This document shows, in pieces, positions 28,591 through 37,500 of a stretch of DNA of 64,000 bases (position 1 is the first letter of the stretch; every line of letters begins with the position of its first letter). Under the pieces are notes generated by a model, which was given only the letters and a program-made list of their open reading frames with translations, was not told the DNA's origin and made no database searches. The position numbers and the translations under genes are program-made. Source of the DNA: Polynucleobacter sp. MWH-S4W17 (GTDB taxonomy: Bacteria > Pseudomonadota > Gammaproteobacteria > Burkholderiales > Burkholderiaceae); NCBI RefSeq assembly GCF_018687535.1, contig NZ_CP061295.1:1178001-1242000 (forward strand), in the 5' to 3' direction.

Positions 28591-29291
28591 GCACCTTTCT
28601 CAATAAATTAGATGCCTTTCTACCGTTCAATAAAACAGAACGCATCATTATTGGCATTGTAGTTTTATTACACGCCCTGCCTGCACTTGAGTTTTTGCAC
28701 TTTAGTCAGCGCCCGCCGCAAATGGATGATGAGCGCGTCATGGCAAATTTGGTGAGCCCGGAGGCATCCACAGCCCAACAGCCACCAGCCGCTGCTCCGC
28801 CAAAGACTAAAGAGCAGAAAAAAGTAGTTAAAGAAAAACCAAAAGAGAAGTCTTCGGATAAACCCAGTCCGACTCAAGCACAGCAGACGCCACAGCAAAA
28901 CCAAGCACAGAGCAAGTCTGAGTCTCAGTCGCCATCTCAATCGCAGACCCAAAACGCTGCTGTTGCCCCTGCGACCAGTGGGGGTGCTAGCGGCACGCCG
29001 ATTCAGACCGACATTGGTAAACTAGTTGTGGTTTATCAGCCTGATGCTGACGCTTACTATCCTTCGTTCTCTAAACGCTCTGGCGAACAAGGTGCAGTTG
29101 TAGTGCGGTTGATCATCGATGAAACTGGTAACGTAGAAGATGTGGCATTCCTGCAATCAAGCACTTTTCCTAGGCTTGATCGCGCTGCAACTGATATTGG
29201 CAAACGTTATCGCTTTAAACCTTTTTTAGTAAACGGTTCACCCCAAAGAATTTCTACCAATCTTTTAATCAAATTTAATCTCAAGAATTAA
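28587..29291 (+). CDS. tonB: TonB-like energy transducer
   Basis: Links the ExbB-ExbD proton motor to outer-membrane receptors. The 234 residues have an N-terminal membrane anchor (about 19-40, RIIIGIVVLLHALPALEFLHF). A periplasmic spacer from 55 to 140 is rich in P, K, Q and S (KKVVKEKPKEKSS, QTPQQNQAQSKSESQSPSQS). The C-terminal TonB domain is YYPSFSKRSGEQGAVVVRLI, then IDETGNVEDVAFLQSSTF and RYRFKPFLVNG. It is translationally coupled to murI by an ATGA overlap and is followed by exbB and exbD. Confidence 0.92.
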   Translation: MSTFLNKLDAFLPFNKTERIIIGIVVLLHALPALEFLHFSQRPPQMDDERVMANLVSPEASTAQQPPAAAPPKTKEQKKVVKEKPKEKSSDKPSPTQAQQTPQQNQAQSKSESQSPSQSQTQNAAVAPATSGGASGTPIQTDIGKLVVVYQPDADAYYPSFSKRSGEQGAVVVRLIIDETGNVEDVAFLQSSTFPRLDRAATDIGKRYRFKPFLVNGSPQRISTNLLIKFNLKN

Positions 29292-29296
29292 TCAAT

Positions 29297-29989
29297 ATGA
29301 ATACACCATTTGGCATTGCAAATCTCTGGCTTGAAGGCGATGTGATTACACGATTTGTAGCAATTGCCCTGCTCATCTGCTCTATTGTGACTTGGGTCAT
29401 TTTGCTCACTCGACTTTGGGATTTACGTAATCTACGCAAACTCAAGCCTGAACTTGAGCAATTCTGGCGTGCCACTTCATTTGATCAAGGCTTACAAGCA
29501 TTTAGCAATCATGCTGCCAATCCTTACTATCAAATTGCCAAGTCTGCGACTAAAGCATCCGCGCATCATCAAAGTCAATCGACCAACCACCGTGAATTAC
29601 TGCAAACACTGAACTATTCTGAGTGGATGGCAAGAAGCCTTAAGAACAGCGTTGACAGCATTGCAGCGGGATTGCAGAAGGGCTTAACCTTCTTAGGATC
29701 TACCGGCGCTATCGCTCCATTTATTGGTTTGTTTGGCACCGTGTGGGGTATCTATCATGCCCTGATTGCCATCAGCAGCTCAGGAAGCGCGCAACTGGAT
29801 CAAGTGGCTGGCCCCATTGGCGAAGCGCTCATCATGACTGCACTTGGTCTTGCAGTTGCCATCCCTGCCGTATTGAGCTTTAACGCCATTAATCGCGCCA
29901 ATAAATTATTTGTTGCTGACCTCAATCGCTTTGGCAATGATCTATTAGCCTACTTCGTTACTGGTGCCCGCGTTAACTCCGGAGAATAG
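29297..29989 (+). CDS. exbB: ExbB/TolQ-family proton channel subunit
   Basis: Inner-membrane proton channel subunit of a TonB system. The 230 residues have three membrane segments: about 16-38 (VIT RFVAIALLICSIVTWVIL region), 132-155 (GLTFLGSTGAIAPFIGLFGT, VWGIYHAL) and 175-200 (IGEALIMTALGLAVAIPAVL). The last two carry the MotA/TolQ/ExbB signature. It lies five bases after tonB and two before exbD. The small motor set serves TonB-dependent uptake; no TonB-dependent receptor gene is in the window. Confidence 0.93.
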   Translation: MNTPFGIANLWLEGDVITRFVAIALLICSIVTWVILLTRLWDLRNLRKLKPELEQFWRATSFDQGLQAFSNHAANPYYQIAKSATKASAHHQSQSTNHRELLQTLNYSEWMARSLKNSVDSIAAGLQKGLTFLGSTGAIAPFIGLFGTVWGIYHALIAISSSGSAQLDQVAGPIGEALIMTALGLAVAIPAVLSFNAINRANKLFVADLNRFGNDLLAYFVTGARVNSGE

Positions 29990-29991
29990 TC

Positions 29992-30405
29992 ATGTCTTTT
30001 CATATCCAAGACGACCAAAACAACGATAACATCATGTCGGAAATCAATATGACGCCGATGGTGGACATCATGTTGGTGTTGTTGATTATTTTCATCATCA
30101 CACTACCGGTGATTCAGCAGGCAGTGAAGGTAGAACTTCCTAAGGCCAATAGCGTACGCAACGAAGTAAAACCTGAGTCAGTGCAGCTTTCAATCGATGC
30201 TAATGGTCAAATCTTTTGGAATAGTACTCCGATCGATTTAAAGACCTTTGATGGCTATGCTGAAAAAGCCGCCCAGAAAGATCCTCAACCAGAAATTAAT
30301 CTGCGAGCTGACAAATCCGTGAAGTATGAATATGTTGCGCAGGTGTTGGCTGCATCGCGCCGCGCTGGCTTAACAAAACTCGGATTTGTGACAGAGCCGA
30401 ACTAA
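29992..30405 (+). CDS. exbD: ExbD/TolR-family biopolymer transport protein
   Basis: Partner of ExbB. The 137 residues have a cytoplasmic start (SEINMTPMVDIMLVLLIIFI) whose membrane helix contains the essential aspartate (D of MVDIM, about residue 24). A periplasmic domain follows (VKVELPKANSVRNEVKPESV, INLRADKSVKYEYVAQVLAA). It ends the murI-tonB-exbB-exbD unit, and a convergent gene ends only three bases later, leaving no room for a separate terminator. Confidence 0.94.
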   Translation: MSFHIQDDQNNDNIMSEINMTPMVDIMLVLLIIFIITLPVIQQAVKVELPKANSVRNEVKPESVQLSIDANGQIFWNSTPIDLKTFDGYAEKAAQKDPQPEINLRADKSVKYEYVAQVLAASRRAGLTKLGFVTEPN

Positions 30406-30408
30406 GCG

Positions 30409-30876
30409 TTACTTAGCCCTGTATGGCGCTTTCGAGGGAAAACAAGTCTCTTCACTAGTGTGGGTGCCGTTTCCTATAGTTGCACCCAAGATACCACCCT
30501 GTATTTTCTCGACCTTCTTGAACTTGCCGGTTACTGGGTCAAGCGTAATATTAGTGATGACATTGCCTGCAGGATACGAAACTCCCATAATTTCTTCAGG
30601 CTGAAAATTTGCCTCTATCAATATCAAAATATTGGGTCGCGCCAAGGTAATGCTCCTGACGACTTGTGTTCCATACATATCTGACTGATCTAGGTCACGA
30701 TCATCTAAAAAGATCTTGGCCTTTTGGGCGCCCGAAGCAAGAGTCATTTTCATCTCATACTCTTCGGTGTAGCCTTTTTCTGTGCGCTTGCAATTAAATT
30801 CCAGAACATCTACAGCCCAGCTAGATAGAGAGGCAATAGCTAAACAAAAGCAAAGGAGGATTTTAGATAAATTCAT
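30409..30876 (-). CDS. Small secreted protein of unknown function
   Basis: A 155-residue exported protein starting at ATG 30876 with signal peptide MNLSKILLCFCLAIASLSSW, cleaved near AVDV. The mature protein is a mixed beta protein with two cysteines (FNCKRTEKGYTEEYEMKM near the start, SEETCFPSKAP near the end), which probably pair. I recognise no family. It is last in a minus-strand run and lies 49 bases after the TAXI gene, so it may be the final gene of the TpsA2/DUF4239/binding-protein operon or stand alone. An 11-residue upstream extension was rejected because it hides the signal peptide. Confidence 0.65.
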   Translation of the reverse strand: MNLSKILLCFCLAIASLSSWAVDVLEFNCKRTEKGYTEEYEMKMTLASGAQKAKIFLDDRDLDQSDMYGTQVVRSITLARPNILILIEANFQPEEIMGVSYPAGNVITNITLDPVTGKFKKVEKIQGGILGATIGNGTHTSEETCFPSKAPYRAK

Positions 30877-30925
30877 AATGATGGAAATGCCACAACGATA
30901 AAAGCGCAACCTAAAGTCAAAGTCG

Positions 30926-32110
30926 CTATTCTAATTGAGAGATATTTGTCGCAATTGTATTGATAGGGTTTGGCGTCTCGGAATCATTCTCGGATTCATC
31001 ATCTTTCAAACTGGCTTCCCCTACATCTTCGGGAGCTTTAAACCACTTAAACACCACCAAAGCAATTGATAACAACGACATCACCAGGCCAAAGATTCCC
31101 TTAATCTGATCGAGCGTTTGAGCAGTAATAAATGGTTGTTTGCTAGCAATGTAGACCTCTGTTCCATCGGAAATCGGAAACCCCGATGGCGTAAGCATTT
31201 TGTCTTCTGAAATTGGAAAGTTAAAACGCGAGGTAATCTGTGGGCTGTATAAAACAGGCAGTAGAGCTGCAATGGCATATGAATCTACATCTTTATTTGC
31301 CAAAAGATTGAGATTGACGCCTACCACTTGAATATCTTTAGCCGGAACAGGTGGCGAAATTTGATACATATAAGCCAAAATCTTAGCGTCAGCTACCCAG
31401 CCCATGCGCATAGCTAATGATGGTGGGAATGACATCTCTAAGAGCTGGTACCCCCGTTTTTGCACCAGAAAGTCGACTGTAGCGGATGGTGCATAAGAAA
31501 CCTGAACAATCACATCAGGAAGCTTATCAGCCTTCATAGACAGCAACTGCTCATCACTAAAGTTAGTCTCAGCGTAATCGACCTCAGGAACTAAACCTGA
31601 AAAACGGAGGATCTGATTGGAGACCACGCTGGGGCCACCATTTTTTTCACCTAAATTCACTGTCTTGCCACGGATGTCGTGAATGGTTTTAACTTCACCC
31701 CTCACCAGAAACTGAATCAACTGTGGGGCAATCGATGCAACCTGGCGTACATTCTCGTAACCCACTGCATCAATACCGCCCTGAACAAAGGCAAGATCTA
31801 GAGTCCCATCGTTTAAATCATTGAGGGCCTGAAATGAACCGGCTGTGGGGGCGATAGTCAGGGTGACATTTCTGCGAGAAGCCTCTTCTTGCAAAACTTT
31901 AGCTAGGTGGTGACTTTTGGTAAGCATACCCCCACCGCTAATGGTCAACTCATAATGACGAGGGTAAAGCTCATATGCAAATTTACCAGCCAACCCGAGC
32001 AGAAGAATGATAACAATAAGCGCCAGACCCTTGCGTATATGGTGCTTACTTCTGAGCCAATCCAAGCCTTTAAATAATAGCTCTTCAACTTCGTTTGATG
32101 TATCTGCCAT
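30926..32110 (-). CDS. Membrane-anchored TAXI-family substrate-binding protein
   Basis: A 394-residue protein with a cytoplasmic N-terminus, a membrane anchor at about 29-49 (LALIVIILLLGLAGKFAYEL), a periplasmic TAXI domain (YELTISGGGMLTKSHHLAKV, LDLAFVQGGIDAVGYENVRQ, IRGKTVNLGEKNGGPSVVSN) and a second membrane segment near 338-356 (IFGLVMSLLSIALVVFKWF). An acidic cytoplasmic tail ends it. The layout parallels the TAXI protein at 10827-12206. It follows the Tat-exported PstS-like gene by 12 bases. No TRAP permease is nearby, so it is more likely a receptor or scaffold, or it lends substrate to a distant transporter. Confidence 0.85.
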   Translation of the reverse strand: MADTSNEVEELLFKGLDWLRSKHHIRKGLALIVIILLLGLAGKFAYELYPRHYELTISGGGMLTKSHHLAKVLQEEASRRNVTLTIAPTAGSFQALNDLNDGTLDLAFVQGGIDAVGYENVRQVASIAPQLIQFLVRGEVKTIHDIRGKTVNLGEKNGGPSVVSNQILRFSGLVPEVDYAETNFSDEQLLSMKADKLPDVIVQVSYAPSATVDFLVQKRGYQLLEMSFPPSLAMRMGWVADAKILAYMYQISPPVPAKDIQVVGVNLNLLANKDVDSYAIAALLPVLYSPQITSRFNFPISEDKMLTPSGFPISDGTEVYIASKQPFITAQTLDQIKGIFGLVMSLLSIALVVFKWFKAPEDVGEASLKDDESENDSETPNPINTIATNISQLE

Positions 32111-32122
32111 GAACTTAAATAC

Positions 32123-32959
32123 CTATCGTGATACCTGGGTTAGGCCATGCTTGACAAAAATATCCTGCCCTTGGGTGCTCAAACTAAATTTCACAAAATC
32201 TTTAGCAAGCGCACTACCCGAATTTTTAGTTACCAAAAACATATCCCTACTTAGCGGATATAGTTTCAGTAAAAGTGTTTTATCGCTAATCTCAACATCA
32301 TTTATAGGAACTGCTTTTACTTTATCGCTGATATTTTTATTGGTTAGATATCCAATACCAAAAGAATCATCTGTAATGGCATCTGACATTCCAGCGGCAC
32401 TATCAAAGACCTTAATATCGCGAGTGAATTTAGCGCCCCTTAAAACAACATCTTCAATAAATGCGCGGGTAGTTGAACCTTCATTGCGGCCATATACATG
32501 AATCTTTTCATTGGGCCCGCCTAATTGCTTCCAGTTGCTAATGATGCCCTCAAAGATATCGCTTAACTGCTCAATAGAAATACTTTTAATACTCAAGCCA
32601 GGATGGGTCACGATGGCTACGCCTTCGATTCCAATCAGATGGCTTTGCAGATCAAGGTTAAATTCTTCAAAACTTAGATCTCTAGACATCATCGCCAAAT
32701 CAATGCCGCCGTTATCTAGTGCGGTCAAGCCCGCTAAAGAGCCGCCCCCTTCAATTGCTACCTTAACATGGGGATTTTTTTCGACAAATGGCGCGGACAA
32801 TAAAGCAACAAAACGAGATACCGCAACAGATCCAGAAATCATGAGCTCTTTTTGAGCTCTTGCGATCACGTAAGGATATACAGCCAAACCAGCCAGTGCT
32901 GCACCACCGATGCCGGCAACAATGCCGATATTGCGAAGAAATTGGCGGCGTTCCATCAT
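32123..32959 (-). CDS. PstS-like phosphate-type substrate-binding protein with Tat signal
   Basis: A 278-residue periplasmic binding protein of the PstS/PBP-like domain type. ATG 32959 gives MMERRQFLRNIGIVAGIGGA, a twin-arginine signal (RRQFL) with a hydrophobic core, and the start overlaps the stop of the upstream gene (ATGA). The mature domain starts LMISGSVAVSRFVALLSAPF, has IEGGGSLAGLTALDNGGIDL, AMMSRDLSFEEF, the central QLSDIFEGIISNWKQLGGPN and GRNEGSTTRAFIEDVVL. The G-S-[ST]-R-x-F part resembles the phosphate loop of PstS. No PstCAB genes are close. The true ligand is unknown; phosphate is a guess from the fold. Confidence 0.85.
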   Translation of the reverse strand: MMERRQFLRNIGIVAGIGGAALAGLAVYPYVIARAQKELMISGSVAVSRFVALLSAPFVEKNPHVKVAIEGGGSLAGLTALDNGGIDLAMMSRDLSFEEFNLDLQSHLIGIEGVAIVTHPGLSIKSISIEQLSDIFEGIISNWKQLGGPNEKIHVYGRNEGSTTRAFIEDVVLRGAKFTRDIKVFDSAAGMSDAITDDSFGIGYLTNKNISDKVKAVPINDVEISDKTLLLKLYPLSRDMFLVTKNSGSALAKDFVKFSLSTQGQDIFVKHGLTQVSR

Positions 32960-33747
32960 TGCTCGCTCGCCACCGGAACCAGGCCCATCTCTCTGATGAT
33001 GGCTTGCCCCGCTTTTGCATCTAAACAATAAGCAACAAAGTCTTTAACTTCTTTTCCAGCTGACGGGTTGATCAGGAGCTGCAAGTTATTGCGAATTGGA
33101 TACTGACGATCTTTGATGGTGAAATAGGTCGGTAAAACACCGTTTATAGATAACGGTTTTACTTTTTCCCTATTCAAAAAAGTCGTGCCCACATACCCAA
33201 TCGAATAAGGGTCTGAGGTAATGGCCTGCATCAAACTACTTAAGCTTGTTACTACCTTTGCTCTCAAAGTAATATGCTCTTTACCAGCAACCTGCCTCTT
33301 CCATTGCTCGTATGTTCCCAACTGAGGGTCATGACTTACGACATTGATTGGTCCAGAGTATTTACCCAATGAATTCCAGGAAGTGATGCTTCCCGTAAAT
33401 ATGTCATGTAACTGCTCAAGCGTAAGGTTATTAATTGGGTTAGCCGGATTGACAATGGTCGCAATACCATCAGTAGCAATCGTCACCTCCTCAATCTGAA
33501 GTTTATGTTTGTGAGCCCAAACCTCAATATTTGCCGGCATCTGTCCAGAAGCCATCCCAATCTGAGAGGTACCATCTAATGCGGACTTATAACCTACCGC
33601 AGTATTGCCGCCAACTAGAGGCAAATGCACATTGGGGTTTGCATCCATATAGCGCATACCAATCCTCTGCATCAACTTCATGACTGTAGTTGACCCACGT
33701 AGTTGAATGAATTGCAAATCAGTTGAATCAACAGACTTAATGGACAT
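32956..33747 (-). CDS. PstS-like binding domain without a visible signal peptide
   Basis: A 263-residue PBP-like domain related to the next gene's product: FIQLRGSTTVMKLMQRIGMR, VHLPLVGGNTAVGYKSALDG, QIGMASGQMPANIE, LEQLHDIFTGSITSWNSLGK, then a loop HDPQLGTYEQWKRQV where relatives have GSGT(R). Unusually, it starts MSIKSVDSTDLQFIQLRGST, straight into the first strand, with no hydrophobic signal. Upstream in-frame codons hit a stop within 15 codons, so no longer start exists. It may act in the cytoplasm, or be exported with a partner. It lies two bases after the DUF4239 gene and overlaps the next gene by four. Confidence 0.8.
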   Translation of the reverse strand: MSIKSVDSTDLQFIQLRGSTTVMKLMQRIGMRYMDANPNVHLPLVGGNTAVGYKSALDGTSQIGMASGQMPANIEVWAHKHKLQIEEVTIATDGIATIVNPANPINNLTLEQLHDIFTGSITSWNSLGKYSGPINVVSHDPQLGTYEQWKRQVAGKEHITLRAKVVTSLSSLMQAITSDPYSIGYVGTTFLNREKVKPLSINGVLPTYFTIKDRQYPIRNNLQLLINPSAGKEVKDFVAYCLDAKAGQAIIREMGLVPVASEQ

Positions 33748-33749
33748 AG

Positions 33750-34523
33750 TTAGGCGCCCAATGACGGCAGTATATGAGTGATAGCTTCAGGAGTGACTTG
33801 GCTTTCACCAACAAACAATCCTTCCAGGGCAATGACTAATGTAAACAGAACCGCGACTCCAATAGTCACCCCTCCGACATACGCAACCATTTTTGGCAAC
33901 GGATTTTGCAGCCAACCAAATAGAATGAGCAAAATAACTGAAATAGCTAGGGCATCTCTTAAGTACGGGGGCAACTTTAAACGGGCGGATGATAAACGAG
34001 CCTCGCGAACATCAGATAGTTGATTTAAGGTCGTGACGATTTCCGCTCTAGCCATCTGCTGTACTGGGTTTCTAGGATCTAAGAGTCGAATGCCCTGCGT
34101 CAAATCAGTCAGATCGTTAGAAGCCTCCTCACTTCGTTCGTTTTTTGCCATTAATGGCCATTCATCATCTACAACGGCATTTGCATAACTTTTTAAATCG
34201 CCTTGGAGCTCTGCGGCATTCGCGCCGCCAAAAGCCGCTAAAGAGCGGTTTAATTTAAACATTAGCGCAGCTTCGCGTGAAACTAGATCTTCAACATTAC
34301 GATGATCACCTTGTACACGCACCAATGAAAAAGCAATCAATAACAAAGTAATAGAGGTAAATAATTTAAAGCCCTCTTCGGCGCCCTTAGCAAGATGCTC
34401 CCCAGGATTCAGTTTGTATTTCCAGCGAATGTAGGAAGGAATTACTGTAGATAACAATAATCCAACACACATAAAACCAAGGCCAATGACTATATTGGGA
34501 AGCGTGTGTAAGTAACTAATCAT
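33750..34523 (-). CDS. DUF4239 bestrophin-like membrane protein
   Basis: A 257-residue inner-membrane protein with four likely membrane helices: about 10-30 (NIVIGLGFMCVGLLLSTVIP), 54-70 (LFTSITLLLIAFSLVRVQ), 190-208 (LAISVILLILFGWLQ) and 212-236 (MVAYVGGVTIGVAVLFTLVI). In between, a cytoplasmic helical part has EDLVSREAALMFKLNRSLAA and YANAVVDDEWPLM. This pattern matches the DUF4239 group, distantly similar to bestrophin-type channels. It lies 22 bases after tpsA2 and 2 before a binding-domain gene. Ion conduction is known for bestrophins but unproven for this family. Confidence 0.8.
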   Translation of the reverse strand: MISYLHTLPNIVIGLGFMCVGLLLSTVIPSYIRWKYKLNPGEHLAKGAEEGFKLFTSITLLLIAFSLVRVQGDHRNVEDLVSREAALMFKLNRSLAAFGGANAAELQGDLKSYANAVVDDEWPLMAKNERSEEASNDLTDLTQGIRLLDPRNPVQQMARAEIVTTLNQLSDVREARLSSARLKLPPYLRDALAISVILLILFGWLQNPLPKMVAYVGGVTIGVAVLFTLVIALEGLFVGESQVTPEAITHILPSLGA

Positions 34524-34545
34524 GTATTGCCAATCTTCAACCCAA

Positions 34546-37500
34546 TTAATGGAGGATAAATAAATTTAGAGTCGACATGAGATTAACCGACTCAAGACTT
34601 TCATGGAAATTTTCAGAGTTACGCGAACGACCTACAGTAGCGACCCCAGAATTTCTTATTGATGGTACATCATCGTAGGATTGCGCCAAGCTATCACCAC
34701 CCCTAAGAATAATTGGTGTTGTGTCAACTTGCTGAACACCTGCCGGAAATGGCAAGATAGATCCCGCAAACGGGTTTTGTTTCATTGCAGCAAAAGCGGC
34801 CGGGTTGTTGCCCATGGCTTGTACGCGGTTTTCATACTTACCTACTCTATTGGGGCCAGGTCTATTAGCTGCGAGGTCTTTAGCAGCCCCCGCTTTAGAG
34901 CCTGGCTTATTGTTATTACGGAATCCATTCGCATACTTACTGACGTACTTAGATGGCCCATTATTGGACTTGCTCGAACGCTCTTTTGCATCCGTTTTAT
35001 CTACGCCATCTTTAGCACTTCCATTCCTTCGTGCCTCGGAATTGTTAGCGGCACTTCTACCATCTCCACTCTCTCGATTGGAGCTGGCACGATTACTTGG
35101 CGGTGGAGGCGCCGCTGGCGGTGGAGGCGGTGGGGGTGCTGAAGCATTGGCCGTAGGAGGCGGCGCAGGTGGAGTGAGCTGAATACTACCGTCAGCCATC
35201 ATCACTAAAGGTGGTGCCTTACCCGGTACTGACATGGAAGTCTCTCCCGCTGCAGCAGTAGGTGGCGGTGTATTTGCGACAGGCGGAGGAGCTGGAGCAG
35301 GCAACGGCGCACTAGAGAACACCGCTGGGGGCGGTGGCGGTGGCGGTGGTGGCGGTGGTTGTTGAGGGGCAACTGCTGCTACTGCTTGCACTGACGTTGT
35401 CGCTGGTTGTCTTGAGGGTGCCGCTGGTTGTGCGGCACTAACTGTTAGGCTAACAGGAGTAGCTACCAGCATAAAGTGACCAGAGTCCATTCCACTCAAG
35501 GTCACGCCTTTGACGATGAGGTTTGGATAGCTGCCAGCGCCTACTGAATTCGTAATGGCACTGGCATTACTTAAGTAACTTGGCGTCCCCGAAATAGAAA
35601 GATTTGCATAAGAACCAGCACCAAGAGTGATGGTAGTACCAGAGGCATTCGTTAGCTGATAACCAAGATTCAAGGATCCCGAGGTGGCTGTCGCTGTATT
35701 TTCAGTGATAAACAGAGTGTTGCTTAAGTCAAAGCTTGACCCCGCGAGAGCGACTCCAAAATGATTATCCGCAGTAAATGATGCAGCTGCTGTCACTAGA
35801 GCACTAATACTTCCACCGCTACCACTTCCACCATTGGCTTGAATGAGACCGCCATGGAGATTCAAGGTACCAGTGTTAGCAATCAGATTTATTGAGCCAC
35901 CATTAACTGATCCTCCTGCAGATGCTTCCCCAGCTATAGTGATCGTATCCGCCTTTATACCAATCATGCCGCCATCGCCAGCCACTCCATTAGCCTGTAA
36001 TTGACTTCGAGGCATAACGAGATTGGTAATGGGATCGGTATAGGCGCCCCCGGTATAAACATCCGTACCCGCTAGGTAAATAGCTCCGCCCGTGGTTCCG
36101 TTTGCCAGAACCTGAGAGCCAGACTCCAAACCCACTATCGCAGCGTTAGTTGGAATTATTTGAGTAGCCGTCAAATAAATGACATTACTTGCAGCTTGCG
36201 TTGTTGAGTTAACAACAAGCAAGGTAGGATCATTTGCTGCCGCGCTAGAGTAAATCGTATTACCACTACCGACAGCGTTAAGGGTAATCAGATTCACCGC
36301 CGTAAGGGGTGCTGCAGGCACTGTTGGCAGGCCAGCACTTAACCTTAGAGCGCCTGATATATAGATGGCTTGAGCTAACAACTCAATTGCATTGCCTAGA
36401 GTACCAGCGCCCCCACTAAATAAGTAGTTATTTGCCAAAACCCTTGCATTGCTAGCAATTGTGATCGTGGGCGCCTGAATTGTTATCTTGGATGCATTGA
36501 TAGATGATCCTGCTGCACCGAGATAGGCAATTGAAGAACTAATAATCACATCTAAGTTTTGACCTTCAATACTGCCATTCAGGACAAAGTTGCCAGCCGC
36601 GCTCATAGTTAAGGTGGTGTAACTAGTTCCAGCCTTGAGGATATGTGCCCCGCTGTCAACGGTCATCGAACCGGTACCATTGACAATACAGCTACCCACA
36701 CTACAAGCAGTGGTGTTGGCAGTTACAGCAATAGTGACGTTGCCAGTAGATAAAGCCGTAGAAATAGTATTTGCTGTTGAAGCATCAATCATCAGATCGA
36801 CTGGATCCAATAACCAGGTTCCCGCTTTGCCATTTACTGCGCTGGTATTGATACTCGCTGTTGGCACTAAGGAGACAGATCCTTTAGAGGATGTTTCAAC
36901 AAATCCACCGTTACCGGAGATTGCTCCACCCATCGATTTAAGGATGCCCGCAACCGTAGTTTGCACTTGTGACCAGATAGCAATCACACCGCCATTCCCA
37001 GCTTGAGTAGCAGATGCATCGATCAACGCATTCTCTTGGATGGCGACTGTTTGAGCGAGTTGATTATTTTTGGCTGCAGCATCTGCATTAGCCTTTACAT
37101 TTTGGGCGGCTTGAGTTGGATTAACTACAGATGCATTTACCTGGCTACCGCCAGATACTGCTGTTGCGGCTAAGCCGATGTTGACCTGACCACCGTTGGT
37201 AGCGCCAGTAGCGGTCGTTTTAGAACCTTGAGCAATGGTGATGTCATTACCGACGATATTGATCTGACCGCCTTCGCCTGTTTTGCTGTTGGCTGTTACT
37301 TTGCCTGCTTGGGTGACGGTATTGGCTACTAGTTCAATGACTCCGCCGTTATTGACCATACTGCTGGCGGAGATGCGGCCGGTGTTATTAATGACGCTAG
37401 CCATCAGTTGGTTAGCTGATCCTGCCGCAATCACGACTAGGCCACCATTAACTTCAACTACCCGCTTGTTTTCAATGAGGGCGTTATACGTTCCAACGTC

